This document shows, piece after piece, positions 8,636 to 18,530 of a stretch of DNA of 64,000 nucleotides. The DNA lies in contig NZ_CP087952.1 in the NCBI RefSeq assembly GCF_028752835.1, forward strand, positions 2,275,041-2,339,040, given 5' to 3'. Below the pieces are notes generated by a model. It was not told where the DNA came from and did no database searches. It worked only from the letters and a program-made list of their open reading frames with translations. Each line of letters opens with the position of its first letter. Positions within the stretch are counted from its first letter, which is position 1. The translations under genes and the position numbers were made by a program. The stretch is from Desulfosarcina sp. BuS5 (GTDB taxonomy: Bacteria; Desulfobacterota; Desulfobacteria; Desulfobacterales; BuS5).

Positions 8636-10259
8636 ATGAATAATACCCTGATATAGCAACAAGATCAAACCATAAACACTGATAAACTCGGAATTTTTGG
8701 TGAGTACTTTTCCAGGTTAAAAGTTGGAAGCATGCTCAACAAATCAGGTATAAGCAAAACCAAAGGCGCATCTCCTCTGGAATTGTTCTTCATTGTCTTC
8801 AACCTGGCATTTATTGGTAAAAACTTCTTTGAAGGTGTAGTGCGGAATAAAAAAATAGCTGTCGGCAAAGATGCTGTGTATAATTTTTTGAACTCATCCA
8901 CATACAACTGGCGACGTTTCACACTTCTTCTTAGTAGCCGGATTTATTTTCTCATTAAAAATCTTTTGAATGATTCTTACGAAGAAGTTCTCATTTTTGA
9001 TGATTCGACATACGACAGAAGCCGTTCCAAAAAAGTTGAGCTTCTTTCTCGTGTATTTGATCATTCAACCAGCAAATATTTAAAAGGATTCAGGTTGCTG
9101 ACTCTTGGCTGGTCTGACGGGAACAGTTTCCTTGGAATTGATTTTGCCCTGTTGTCATCAGCAAAAGAAAAAAATTGCTACAATGAAATTAATCCCGGTA
9201 TTGATAAACGAACATGTGGCTATCAACGCCGCAAAGAAGCGATAACAAAATCTACAAAGTTATTGGAACCAATGGTCAAAAGTGCCATTAAGATTGGTGT
9301 CCAGGCGAAGTACCTTGCAATGGATAGTTGGTTTTCAATGCCTTCGGTTATCTCAACCCTTCGCAATCATATCCATATTATCTGCATGCTTAAGGACCAC
9401 CCCAACTGGCTCTATGAGTACAATGGGAAGAAACTCCGGTTGAAAGACCTCTATGGCAAGCTAAAGAAAAAAAGTAACCGTTCACGGTTATAGGTTCACA
9501 GTCAACGGTTGAAAAATATAGCAGGTTTCGGTTGATTCGCTTCGCTTAATCCACCCTACAAACTTACGTTGCTCTTGAACCGTAGGGTGGATTAAGGAGC
9601 GTAAGCGACGAATCCACCAAAGTAGCTGTCCCGCCTTACGTTGATGGCCTGAGATTCAATTTATAAACAGGAAATTATGCCGCTTGTAACCGTGAACGGT
9701 TACGAAAAAAAGAGGAAAGGCCAAAATCAAAGCCAGTGTTTTTGTCACATTGTCTGACGGGAACAAAGCAAGAATCATTTTTGTCCCCTGTGACAAAAAA
9801 CGAGGTTGGCTCGCTCTTTTATCAACAGATATTTCCATAGCTGATGAAGAAATAATAAGGCTATACGGCAAACGCTGTGACATTGAAGTATTTTTTAAAA
9901 TGTGCAAGCAATATCTGAAACTGGTCAAAGAAATTCAAATCCGGAACTATGATGGTTTAATCGGACACACTTCCCTGGTAATGGCCAGATACAATATATT
10001 GAGCCTGTTCCAAAGAGAAAGCGTTGCCCAGCGGTCTTTTGGAGATTTATTCAGAGCCTGCAATGAAGAATTGTCCAGCATAACTTTCATTGATGCCCTG
10101 AAGAGGATAATGCAACTGGCCATGGCTGCACTACGCAATGCTCATAATTTATCTGAGAGGGTTATAAACTCCATTCTCGACCTGATAATGGGGGAAGCTA
10201 TTGCATATTTCGGCCTTAATAATAGCCCAATGCCCCAATTGGAGGGGGAATGGAGGTGA
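8636..10259 (+). pseudogene. IS4-family transposase, broken by a nonsense codon and a MITE
   Basis: DDE transposase. The natural start is probably the ATG at 8636 (AGGAGA upstream, reading MNNTLI), but codon 7 is TAG at 8654; the frame then stays open through the ATG at 8732 (GSMLNKSGISKTKG). After KLKKK at about 9473 a 230-bp R3 element intervenes. Removing it with one 8-bp duplication copy joins to RGKAKIKASVFVTLSDGNKA in frame and continues to 10259. The IS4 signature Y(2)R(3)E(6)K is present as YGKRCDIEVFFKMCK, and a first catalytic Asp fits the IFDDSTYDRS stretch. It cannot now make full-length protein. Confidence 0.88.
9474..9703. mobile_element. R3 miniature inverted-repeat element (MITE), copy 1
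   Basis: The 230-bp non-coding element has perfect 16-bp terminal inverted repeats (GTAACCGTTCACGGTT). It is flanked by an 8-bp direct duplication GAAAAAAA at 9466-9473 and 9704-9711. The centre forms a long hairpin from GGTGGATTCGC/TTAATCCACCCTAC-type arms. A second copy lies at 28967-29198. Confidence 0.92.
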
Positions 10260-10281
10260 ATTTGCTCCTCCGAAAGTTGAG

Positions 10282-10438
10282 TATCGATATGATGGGTTTT
10301 GCCTGTCCACCTTTTTTCCACTACCGTTTCAACAGCTTGCAGGCCATCAAGTTCTTCAACCCATTGGTAAAGGGTTTTATGAGAATCGGGTTTGCAAACA
10401 AGAATGAAATCAAGCCCGTTCTGCAAAATCAATTTGCA
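10282..10438 (-). pseudogene. Transposase fragment
   Basis: The minus-strand frame reads LILQNGLDFILVCKPDSHKT then LYQWVEELDGL and EKRWTGKTHHIDT, a recognisable piece of a DDE transposase (the FxFVCKPxSHKTLYEWV style block). It is cut at the IS4-type right end (about 10281) and runs out towards the IS1380-type left end at 10455. Only about 50 codons survive. Confidence 0.6.
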
Positions 10439-10454
10439 TAGCGATTGCTTACAA

Positions 10455-10473
10455 CCTAAGTTGAGCGATTTCC
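10455..10473 (+). repeat. Left terminal repeat of the IS1380-type element
   Basis: CCTAAGTTGAGCGATTTCC here matches the ends of a 165-bp element at 33074-33238, whose terminal repeats are CCTAAATTGAGCGATTC and GAATCGCTCAACTTAGG. Both share an internal TTCACCCAAYGGGTGA palindrome (10551-10566 here). A matching right end after 12120 was not found. Confidence 0.6.
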
Positions 10474-10734
10474 AACATCAATGAGAGATAATTTTTCCAT
10501 AAAAGTCTTAATTATCAAAAAGTTATCAATTTATTAAGTTCATTTTTTTATTCACCCAACGGGTGATGTAATTTTTTTCCCATATAGTGCAATTATTTTT
10601 AAATTACTTCCTGGCAACTCACTGAAAATTAAGCTAAATTTTATATTTTAGGCTTGCACTTTTTTTCTTTTGTGATATATTGTTGTATCAAATACTGGAG
10701 AATGAATTTAATTCATAATTGAAGAGAAATTAAC

Positions 10735-12120
10735 ATGAAAAAAGCCCGCAGTTCACAAAGAATAAACAAAATTGATACGACGACTGACACTATTACTGGC
10801 AGGGGAGGCTTGGTATTGTTTAGCCGCTATCTTGAGATGACTGGTATTTTGGACATTCTGAATACGAAATTTGGATTTATGCGTAAAAGCTCTAAAGGAC
10901 TCTCCGTTTGGATTTTGTTCAAGCAAATTTTTTGTTTCTTTTTTGATGGAACATCTCGCCATTTGACATACTTTGATCAATTAAAAAATGACAAAGGTTA
11001 TGCAGGTGCAATAGAAACAACAACTTCACAGATGGCATCATCTCACATGATTAAGCGATTTTTTCAAACTTTTGGTTGGTGGTTTGCCAATCACTTCCGC
11101 TGGGTGCTTCGTACGATGTTTATTTGGCGCTTAAACATCATAAAGCCCGATGAAATAGTACTATATATTGATTCGATGGTGATGGACAATGATGACGCCA
11201 AAAAACGACAAGGTGTTCAGCCCACCTACAAAAAAAAGAAAGGGTTTCATCCCCTACAGATCATCTGGAACGGCAAAATTGTTGATGCCATCTTCAGGGG
11301 CGGAAGCAAAAATGGCAACTTTGGCGATACCGTTGTCAACATGATAATTGGCCTGGTGAATCTTATTCGTAGCGACTACAGTAAAACTGTAACGATAATC
11401 CTGCGTTGCGATAGTGGCTTTTTTGACAAAAAAAATTTTGCAGCCTTTGATGAACTCAATATTGGATTTATTGCCAGTGGGAAAATGTATGCTGGGGTCA
11501 AACAACAGGCCAGCAATGCGGCAAATTCCGATTGGGACTCATATAATATCAAAGAGCAGACGTGGTCATTTTTAGAGTTCGGTTTTCGGTGCGACAAATG
11601 GAAACGTTTTTATCGGACATTTTACACTCGCTGTCTTTATGAAGGTAAACAAATACTGCTTGATTTTGCCCGCCCGGACAATGTCATTCTTACCAATATC
11701 GGTATTAATGATAAAGTGCTGAAAAATTGCACCGAAGAGAGACGGCAGTACTGGCTCATCCCCGAGGCGATTATCAACAGCTATCATCAGTGTGGCGCAG
11801 ATGAACTTGCTCATCGAGGATTCAAAGATTTTGATTTCGAGCAATTACCCTTTAAAAAATTTGGTCCAAATTCCGCATTTTACTACTGCATGCTGATTTC
11901 TTTTTTCCTGTTTGAAACCTTCAAAGAAGACGTGACAGCAGAAGTAATACCTATAAGAAGTTATGCCACATCTGTACGCCGCAAGATAGTCGATATAGGA
12001 GCTAAAATTGTAAAAAAAAGTCATATGATCACTTTAAAGCTATCTCAATCTGTTATGCAAGCCATTAAGTTTGATAAACTATGGGCCAATTGCCAGAATC
12101 CATCTCCCATCCTGATTTAA
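10735..12120 (+). CDS. IS1380-family transposase
   Basis: A 461-residue DDE transposase of normal length for the IS1380 family, apparently intact. It begins MKKARSSQRINKIDTTTDTI and shows IVLYIDSMVMDNDDAKKRQG (first Asp), TIILRCDSGFFDKKNFAAFD (second Asp) and, near the C-terminus, ADELAHRGFKDFDFEQLPF (Glu region), followed by ANSAFYYCML-like family sequence. Upstream, TTGCAC and TATATT 16 bases apart could be its promoter, with a GAAGAG ribosome site. The left terminal repeat lies 280 bases upstream; the right end seems lost. Confidence 0.85.
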   Translation: MKKARSSQRINKIDTTTDTITGRGGLVLFSRYLEMTGILDILNTKFGFMRKSSKGLSVWILFKQIFCFFFDGTSRHLTYFDQLKNDKGYAGAIETTTSQMASSHMIKRFFQTFGWWFANHFRWVLRTMFIWRLNIIKPDEIVLYIDSMVMDNDDAKKRQGVQPTYKKKKGFHPLQIIWNGKIVDAIFRGGSKNGNFGDTVVNMIIGLVNLIRSDYSKTVTIILRCDSGFFDKKNFAAFDELNIGFIASGKMYAGVKQQASNAANSDWDSYNIKEQTWSFLEFGFRCDKWKRFYRTFYTRCLYEGKQILLDFARPDNVILTNIGINDKVLKNCTEERRQYWLIPEAIINSYHQCGADELAHRGFKDFDFEQLPFKKFGPNSAFYYCMLISFFLFETFKEDVTAEVIPIRSYATSVRRKIVDIGAKIVKKSHMITLKLSQSVMQAIKFDKLWANCQNPSPILI

Positions 12121-12951
12121 AATTCATTTCTCCATTTCCAATATACAATAATAATTGAACAACCTATGGTGAGCTATACTCAAAATTTAGCATGAATGCC
12201 GCTAAATTCAAAAAAAAGTGCCTGATTGTTGCAATTTTCGAATTTTTTCAAGTCTTGCTGAAATAATACGCCATCCGTTTACCGAAAAAAATATTTTGGC
12301 TTAAAAACGATGCTCAAGTGGAGTGTTTTACATTATAGAATACGATTCGATCTTAAAACCGCTCAATTTAGGTGTTTGTGTTTCTGCCATAAGCAGACTC
12401 GTTGCATGGCTGGACTCTCCTATGCAACGCCGGGATTTCGCTTATGCTGGATATCCTGTTACCGTTCTTTTACCCAAGGAAACATCCGGATCTCCCAAGT
12501 TCCCGAGCTACCCCTCTGAGAACATGCCCTGGTCTAAGACCCCGGTGGTGTCCTGAATACTTGCCTTAGCATATTCAGGACTGCTGCCTTCCGCTGCATC
12601 CAAAGCGTCGGCTTTCTCCGCCAAAGGCGAATTATCCAATGACCACAACTATACATTTTTCGGGGCTCAATACAGAGCCTGCAATCTTGCTCTATCCAGC
12701 TTCAGACTCCCGTTACCGGTTTTGCCTGTGGACTTCGCTACTGACCTGCTGGTTAGTCTTTAGTCAGATGGGACTATCTTAACATCAATGCCAGAGCAAG
12801 CCCTGCAGAGATGAAGGAAACAGACTGTTTCCCGAGCACCCACTTGGTAACAATATCGAGTTTCAAAGACCTTGTGTCTTATCCCAACGATTCGGATTTA
12901 TCTTGGCACGAGTATGCTCTTGTTCGACAAAAATTTTTACATTTTAGTATG
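12121..12951. other. Non-coding region, possible structured-RNA or group II intron remnant
   Basis: No convincing gene. From about 12330 to 12930 the minus strand is more GC-rich than its surroundings and contains segments such as CTCGGGAACTTGGGAGATCC and GGAGAGTCCAGCCATGCAAC, which recall the RNA part of bacterial group II introns upstream of the maturase gene. No reverse transcriptase is present. Small plus-strand frames at 12310-12556 look like translations of this structured sequence. The assignment is tentative. Confidence 0.25.
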
Positions 12952-13602
12952 TTACGGGGTTATTTTCCATAGTTCTGCTATTTTACCAATAGCGACGAAA
13001 CTATCTCCTTCATGAAACACATCATCTGCTTTCGGTATGTAATGATAATTTTTGTCTCCGTGCCTACGCATTGCTATGACTTGAATACCAAAAGTGCTCG
13101 TAAGGTTTAGTTCTTTAAGGGTTTTTCCAACCCATTGTTTGACTGAAAACTCTTTCACTGCCACAGTTTTGTCAAATGTTAGATATTCAATAAATCCCGG
13201 CATCGCTATACGGCTTGCTATTTGTTTTGCCGCCATATACTCAGGAATAACTACTTCGTCAGCCCCTATTTTGTGTAGTAATTTTTCATGATCTTTATGA
13301 ATTGCTTTCACCCAGACTCTCGGTACACCCAACTCCTTCAAGTACATAGTAATCATTATGCTTGCAGCAATAGAATCACCAACGCTGATTAAGACGTGCT
13401 GCAAATCATGAATACGAATTTGTCTCAGTGCCTCCCTGTTCATGGCATCAGCTTGGTAGACCTGTGTGAGAATGTTCTGGGCAGATTTCACTTTATCCAG
13501 ATCATTGTCCACACCTAAGACTTCATCTCCAAGAGAAATTAAGTATTGGCCAAACTTCAAACCAAATTTACCTAAACCTATGATACCGATTTGTAATTTC
13601 AT
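12952..13602 (-). CDS. ktrA: Ktr/Trk potassium uptake regulatory subunit (RCK protein)
   Basis: Cytoplasmic gating ring subunit of a K+ transporter. From the ATG at 13602 the protein begins MKLQIGIIGLGKFGLKFGQ, with the Rossmann GxGxxG at residues 9-14, an acidic residue ending strand 2 (VDND), and a C-terminal RCK_C domain (VGKTLKELNLTSTFGIQVIA through FVAIGKIAELWKI). An alternative ATG at 13617 overlaps the upstream stop codon as TAATG, so the two genes are translationally coupled either way. About 216 residues is typical for KtrA. Confidence 0.93.
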   Translation of the reverse strand: MKLQIGIIGLGKFGLKFGQYLISLGDEVLGVDNDLDKVKSAQNILTQVYQADAMNREALRQIRIHDLQHVLISVGDSIAASIMITMYLKELGVPRVWVKAIHKDHEKLLHKIGADEVVIPEYMAAKQIASRIAMPGFIEYLTFDKTVAVKEFSVKQWVGKTLKELNLTSTFGIQVIAMRRHGDKNYHYIPKADDVFHEGDSFVAIGKIAELWKITP

Positions 13603-13616
13603 ATATGCACCCAACA

Positions 13617-14978
13617 TTAACCGATAGATAGTTTTTCTTCCGGCCTTGAGTATACAAGTTTTGTTCTAAATGATTGCAACGATCCTAAAAGGACAAGAGG
13701 ACCGAGGCGGCCTACAAACATCAAAAAAATGACAATAATTTTGCCAATTGGTGACAGGTTGGCTGTCAGTCCAGCGCTCAACCCAACTGTACCGAATGCC
13801 GAGACTGCTTCAAATAAAATTTCAAGAAAGTACCCTCTATCCTGTGCATGGGGTATATCTCCGCCTTCGGTGAAATCCAGGGCGATGACACATCCGAAAA
13901 TGATTACCAACGAGAAAAACAAAAGTGTTAATGATTTGTTTATTGATTCTTTATCGACAGCATAGTTTCCAATAACAACCTGTTCTCTTCCTTTGATCTG
14001 GTTCCAAATAAATCCTGAAAGGGCACGAAATGTGGTAACCTTGATCCCCCCAGCACAGGAACCTGGTGCTCCACCAACAAACATTAAAAAAATCATGAAA
14101 ACGAGGGAGGCATTTGTCATGCTGGATATATCCAGACTATTAAAGCCAGCTGTTCTGCATGTTACAGACTGAAAGAGAGACGTTAGTGCCGCTTCATGAA
14201 ATGGTAAATATTTTTTATAGCTTATAAATTCCGCGAAATAGAGATACAGCCAGCCGATCCCAACGAGAAAAAAAGAAGTCTTAATAACTATTTCAAAATG
14301 CCAACTACTTTTTATCCCACGGCCCTTTCTTTTCAAAAGTGACCATAGAATGGATTTTCCCTCAACGATTACGGCAAAGCCGACTCCCCCTAAAATAATA
14401 AGGGCCATAAACGTCAGGTTGACAGGCCAATCACCTTTGAAGCGAGTCAGGCTGTCTGAGTATAACGAAAAGCCCGCATTGCAGAAAGCGGAAATTGAAT
14501 GAAATAGGGCGGAAAATGGTGAAAAATTGTACGGTTCCAAGACAATAAGTATAAGCGCCCCAATAACCTCAATGCTTAAAGTTACAGCTATTAGTTGAAC
14601 AAGAAATTTCCCTAAATGAAATTTTGAGTCATAAAGGAGATTTTGTCCGACTGTAATACGATCCGTGAGGGATACCTTTTTTTTCACCAAGTAAAAGGCA
14701 AAGCTGGAAAACGTCATTATGCCAAGTCCGCCAAGCTGGATGAGAAACAGAAGGATTGTCTGGCCAGTTTGAGTAAATATGTTGCCCGTGTCGACAACGG
14801 TCAACCCCGTTACGCAGATAGCTGATGTCGCCGTAAAAAACGCGTCAATCCATGAAATTTCAGTTGATTGATTGCTAAACGATCCATGCAGAAGAATAGT
14901 TCCGGCGATTATTGCCGCTATAAAAAAAATAATGGGCAATGATATTGGGGCGAAGAGTTTATTAATATTTTTATTCAT
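13617..14978 (-). CDS. ktrB: Ktr/Trk potassium uptake channel subunit
   Basis: Integral membrane K+ translocating subunit. I place the start at the ATG at 14978 (MNKNINKLFAPISLPIIFF), because the extra 53 codons upstream are basic, non-conserved and read through a GC-rich spacer. About 453 residues and eight-plus membrane spans fit KtrB. Four pore-loop glycine motifs are visible: AICVTGLTVVDT, SAFCNAGFSLYS, VTCRTAGFNSLD and AFGTVGLSAGLT. It couples with ktrA through a TAATG junction. Sodium dependence cannot be judged from sequence alone. Confidence 0.93.
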   Translation of the reverse strand: MNKNINKLFAPISLPIIFFIAAIIAGTILLHGSFSNQSTEISWIDAFFTATSAICVTGLTVVDTGNIFTQTGQTILLFLIQLGGLGIMTFSSFAFYLVKKKVSLTDRITVGQNLLYDSKFHLGKFLVQLIAVTLSIEVIGALILIVLEPYNFSPFSALFHSISAFCNAGFSLYSDSLTRFKGDWPVNLTFMALIILGGVGFAVIVEGKSILWSLLKRKGRGIKSSWHFEIVIKTSFFLVGIGWLYLYFAEFISYKKYLPFHEAALTSLFQSVTCRTAGFNSLDISSMTNASLVFMIFLMFVGGAPGSCAGGIKVTTFRALSGFIWNQIKGREQVVIGNYAVDKESINKSLTLLFFSLVIIFGCVIALDFTEGGDIPHAQDRGYFLEILFEAVSAFGTVGLSAGLTANLSPIGKIIVIFLMFVGRLGPLVLLGSLQSFRTKLVYSRPEEKLSIG

Positions 14979-15872
14979 AGGATGTAAATCGAACGATGAA
15001 CTCACCGGCCGCCAACATGCGGAAAAAAGCCTTCCGCAAACGACAACATTTATGCGGAAGAGAGCGTTTAAAAAAAAACGCCGCGGTTGGCGGTCGGGTA
15101 TAGTGTTTTGTTGTAAACCCCTCCCTGGTCGCGACAACCTGCTTTTTGTAAAGCAACCGGATTTGAGGAAGCGTAATTAAACGCTTGCAAATAATGCAAA
15201 GTTGACGAACACACCGCTGTTTGCCGGCGCTTGCAGCATAACCAGTTAAAACAATAAGCAACGCCTTTAGAAATAGTTACAGAAAGCGAGACGAAATGCA
15301 ACCGGATGCTGGAATAATGACAATAAAAAAACGATTGCCAAAGCGAAAACTGCTGTTTTCAGCATTCTGCAACAATGTTTGTTGATGCGATATGTTGATT
15401 TTACCAAAAAAGCCACAAAAAGCAAGGCGGGATGTCGCCGGGTGCTGAAACAGTGAAACCTGTAAAATGCTTGCCGAGTCTGACGTCCAAAAAAGCAACA
15501 AAAAACGCCGGCAAAAGCGATAACCGGCAAATGCCGGCAACGGCTGTTATCAAAACAGACAGTGAAAAATAAAACTCAAAATTAAGCCTGCGAGAAGGTT
15601 TACAACGAATAGCGTTTTATCAATCGTCCCGGTGTAGGCAAAGACTGTCAAGTTGCAAAACTCTAAAATCCGAAAACAATATTTTCGTTGTTTAACATAA
15701 AGGGATGATTGATAAAATGTTATTGAACTGAGCCGATGGATTTTTGCTTACACGTTGATTCTCTATGGGGATTATATAACGGACTGGATATAATTTGTAA
15801 ACTTGAAAAGGTGTTTTATGTTATTCGAGCGTTTTGTCATGTAAAACATTAACCTGGTTTTGATTAAATTTG
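14979..15872. other. Long spacer without a supported gene
   Basis: Roughly 900 bases between ktrB and the IS1-type end. Overlapping minus-strand open frames at 14971-15540 are rich in Cys, Phe and Arg, overlap each other in different frames, and resemble nothing known. The sequence contains many short GCCGG- and GCAAAA-type near-repeats, suggesting decayed repetitive DNA. No terminator, tRNA or promoter is clear. Confidence 0.4.
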
Positions 15873-15943
15873 GGTAGTCCCTACAAAACAATGCAGGTGA
15901 TTAAAAAGTGTCTCTGAAAACATGAATAAAAAAGATTTTTACT
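15873..15943 (+). repeat. IS1-type left end (fragment)
   Basis: Starts GGTAGTCCCTACAAAACAAT and is the same sequence as the first 71 bases of the complete element at 30835-32056. It is interrupted by the IS4-type end at 15944. An inverted copy lies on the other side of that cluster at 18531-18628. Confidence 0.85.
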
Positions 15944-17261
15944 CAGTAGTGTCCGGTTAGGTTTTTGCATAACCTGTTAAAAATGGTGAAAAAAAATGAC
16001 CAAACCTGAATTTTTTACTTGACAAGCAAAGAAAAATTTTTGTGACAATTTGTAATATTATCAATTATTGCAAGGAGTTACAAGATGCCGTACAGTTTCA
16101 AACCGTCTCTGAAAAAATTTTATTCACCATCATTTTTTAAATTATCTCATCCGTTTATAAAAACTGCTTCTGAGGCTCCACCTCTGACTTCCAAAGGAGA
16201 TAGGCCATTAAAAATGACTTTCGAAGATCAACTCAATGCACTAATTTTTTTTCATCTTGAAGAACATGTATCAGCTCGCCATCTCATCCAAATGCTCAAA
16301 GAGGATGATTTCGCTCGTGAAAACATTGCTCCTGAAAATGGAATCAGCAGAAGCAGTTTTTCTGAAGCCATTAATAATAGAGGGCTCGAGCAATTAAAAT
16401 ATGTATTTGAAAAACTTAGTATTGAAGCTTCTAATGTACTGCCTGATCAGCATGCTGACCTCGGCAATCTTGTTGCATTTGATGGTTCATTCATTGATGC
16501 CGTACTCTCAATGACCTGGGCTGACTATCGAAAAGGGGCAAACAAAGCTAAGGTACATCTTGGCTTTAATTTAAATCAGGGCATTCCAGCTAAAATTTTT
16601 CTTACCGCCGGCAAAGGAGCTGAAAGACCGTTTGTCAATCAATTGCTATCTCCCGGGCAAACTGGTGTAGGTGATCGAGGTTACCAAAAACATGCCCTTT
16701 TTGATTTGCTGCAGGCTGAAGGCAAAAGCTTTGTAATTCGGATAAAGGCCGGTACAACCAAAACGCTTATCAAAGAACATGAGGTTAACCCTGACAGTAT
16801 TGTTTTTTATGATGCCGATGTTCTGTTAGGTACTGTGGAAAACAATAATCAAACTGAAAAATCTGTCCGCCTTGTAGGTTATCGTGTAAATGGTGTTGAT
16901 TACTGGGTAGCAACGGATTGTAGGGACTTGACCGCAGAGCAAATCGCTCAGATTTATAAACTCAGATGGAACATCGAAATTTTTTTTGCATGGTGGAAAC
17001 GCCATCTTCGAGTGTACCACCTCATTGCAAGGAGTGAATACGGGCTAATGGTCCAAATCCTTAGAGGACTCATTACTTACCTGCTTCTTGCAATTTATTG
17101 CCATAAAAATCATGGCGAACCTGTTAGTATCAAAAGGGTTAGGCAGTTAAGGATACAAATTCAAAATGAGCTTCGTGATTCCGGTAGCTCTACAGAGTCA
17201 TTTTTTTTCAAAGAACAAAAACATTGCCAGCTACACGCAAAAACCTAACCGGACATTACTG
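15944..17261 (+). mobile_element. IS4-family insertion sequence A
   Basis: Ends CAGTAGTGTCCGGTTAGGTT at 15944 and AACCTAACCGGACATTACTG at 17242-17261 are inverted repeats with one mismatch over 20 bases, enclosing one transposase gene. A second related element abuts directly at 17262 without its own left end. Confidence 0.85.
16085..17248 (+). CDS. IS4-family transposase (element A)
   Basis: A 387-residue DDE transposase, intact. An N-terminal DUF4372-like block (LKMTFEDQLNALIFFHLEE) is followed by a catalytic core: VAFDGSFIDAVLS (first Asp), GVGDRGYQKH (second Asp) and the IS4 signature YKLRWNIEIFFAWWK, that is Y(2)R(3)E(6)K. AAGGAG lies 6-10 bases before the ATG. The C-terminus runs into the terminal repeat (HAKT). 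By eye about two-thirds of residues match the adjacent transposase B. Confidence 0.92.
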   Translation: MPYSFKPSLKKFYSPSFFKLSHPFIKTASEAPPLTSKGDRPLKMTFEDQLNALIFFHLEEHVSARHLIQMLKEDDFARENIAPENGISRSSFSEAINNRGLEQLKYVFEKLSIEASNVLPDQHADLGNLVAFDGSFIDAVLSMTWADYRKGANKAKVHLGFNLNQGIPAKIFLTAGKGAERPFVNQLLSPGQTGVGDRGYQKHALFDLLQAEGKSFVIRIKAGTTKTLIKEHEVNPDSIVFYDADVLLGTVENNNQTEKSVRLVGYRVNGVDYWVATDCRDLTAEQIAQIYKLRWNIEIFFAWWKRHLRVYHLIARSEYGLMVQILRGLITYLLLAIYCHKNHGEPVSIKRVRQLRIQIQNELRDSGSSTESFFFKEQKHCQLHAKT

Positions 17262-18530
17262 AAAAAAATTAGAAAAATGTTCATTTTTTACTTGACAAAC
17301 TAAATAAAAAATTTTTGTTGTTTTGTTATAAAATATAATTATAACAAGGAGTTAAGGCAAAAATGGGCATATTCAATATCCCAAAAAAGAATTTTAATCC
17401 CCAATCTCATGCTCGATTTCTCAAACCTTTGCAAAAGATTTTTCCTGACACGCCACAGCTTAAATCCCGAGGTCACAAGCCATTGAAAATGACTTTTGAA
17501 GATCAGCTTCACGCACTGATATTTTTCCATCTACAAGAACATGAATCAGCTCGTGATCTTATTCAACACCTTAAAGAGGACGATTTTGCCAAAAAATGTG
17601 TCGCTCCAGATGGAGGAATCAGTCGTAGCAGTTTTTCCGAAATTATCAATTCTCGAGGACTTGAACAGCTTGAGTATGTTTTTCAAGCTCTTTGCAGCCA
17701 GGCACAAAATGCTTTACCATCAAATTATTCAGATCTCGGTGAACTCGTTTCCATTGATGGATCTTTAATTGATGCAGTTCTGTCCATGTACTGGGCTGAT
17801 TACAGAAAAGGCGCTAAAAAAGCAAAAGGCCATTTCGGCTTTGATGTCAATCGCAAGATTCCTATAAAAATTCATCTGACAAATGGAAATGGCGCTGAAC
17901 GCCCCTTTGTCAGGTCTATCCTTACAAAAGGCCAAACAGGAATCATGGATCGGGGGTATCAATCACATAAGGATTTTGATCTTCTTCAGGATGAAAAAAA
18001 ACATTTTGTTTGCCGCATCAAAGCGAAAACAACAAGAACTATTATCAAAGAGCAGCCTGTTGATCCCGACAGCTATATTTTTTATGATGCTGTGGTTCTT
18101 CTTGGCACTCCTGGGGTAAACCAGACCAGAAAGCCGGTTCGACTGGTTGGTTATAAAATTGCCGGTGTCAAATATTTTGTGGCAACTGATCGTTATGATC
18201 TTACAGCCGAGCAGGTTGCAACCGTTTATAAGCTTAGATGGGATATCGAAACTTTTTTCAAATGGTGGAAGAAACATTTAAAAGTGTACCACTTGATTGC
18301 TCACAGTAGATATGGCCTGATGGTTCAAATCCTTGCGGGGTTAATAACCTACCTGCTTATGGCCATATACTGCCATGAACAGTTTAATGAACCTGTATCA
18401 ATAAAGAGGATTCGTCAGCTTAGAAATACCATCCAGAACGAATTACGTACTGACGAAAAAAACGTATGGTCTAATAATCTGATTATCAAAGAGCAAATGC
18501 TATATGCAAAAACTTAACCGGACACTACTG
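17262..18530 (+). mobile_element. IS4-family insertion sequence B, left end missing
   Basis: Shares the subterminal TTTTTTACTTGACAA region and a right end AACTTAACCGGACACTACTG with element A, but its left terminal repeat is absent: element A's right end is joined directly to B's subterminal sequence. The A-B pair is bounded by one intact outer terminal repeat on each side. Confidence 0.8.
17363..18517 (+). CDS. IS4-family transposase (element B)
   Basis: A 384-residue paralogue of the neighbouring transposase, intact. It keeps VSIDGSLIDAVLS, GIMDRGYQSHKDFD and the signature YKLRWDIETFFKWWK. The start ATG at 17363 follows AAGGAG by 8 bases. Protein divergence from A is too large for a recent tandem duplication, so two related elements probably recombined or inserted side by side. 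Confidence 0.92.
   Translation: MGIFNIPKKNFNPQSHARFLKPLQKIFPDTPQLKSRGHKPLKMTFEDQLHALIFFHLQEHESARDLIQHLKEDDFAKKCVAPDGGISRSSFSEIINSRGLEQLEYVFQALCSQAQNALPSNYSDLGELVSIDGSLIDAVLSMYWADYRKGAKKAKGHFGFDVNRKIPIKIHLTNGNGAERPFVRSILTKGQTGIMDRGYQSHKDFDLLQDEKKHFVCRIKAKTTRTIIKEQPVDPDSYIFYDAVVLLGTPGVNQTRKPVRLVGYKIAGVKYFVATDRYDLTAEQVATVYKLRWDIETFFKWWKKHLKVYHLIAHSRYGLMVQILAGLITYLLMAIYCHEQFNEPVSIKRIRQLRNTIQNELRTDEKNVWSNNLIIKEQMLYAKT

Larger units (their letters stand above)
8498..10281 (+). mobile_element. IS4-family insertion sequence, inactivated, carrying a nested MITE
   Basis: Putative ends are CTCAACTTTCGGGG at 8498 and CTCCGAAAGTTGAG ending 10281, inverted repeats with one mismatch over 14 bases that enclose a broken IS4-type transposase. 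No clear target duplication is visible. The right flank interrupts a remnant of a different transposase on the minus strand. A 230-bp R3 element is inserted inside at 9474-9703. Confidence 0.6.

Noticed and set aside
12310-12556. Two small plus-strand frames next to the IS1380-type gene
   Set aside because: They are overlapping frames of a structured-looking non-coding segment, without start signals or family resemblance.
14971-15540. Overlapping minus-strand open frames of 77-96 codons rich in Cys, Phe and Arg
   Set aside because: They overlap one another in different frames, have no ribosome sites and resemble no family; they look like decayed repetitive DNA.
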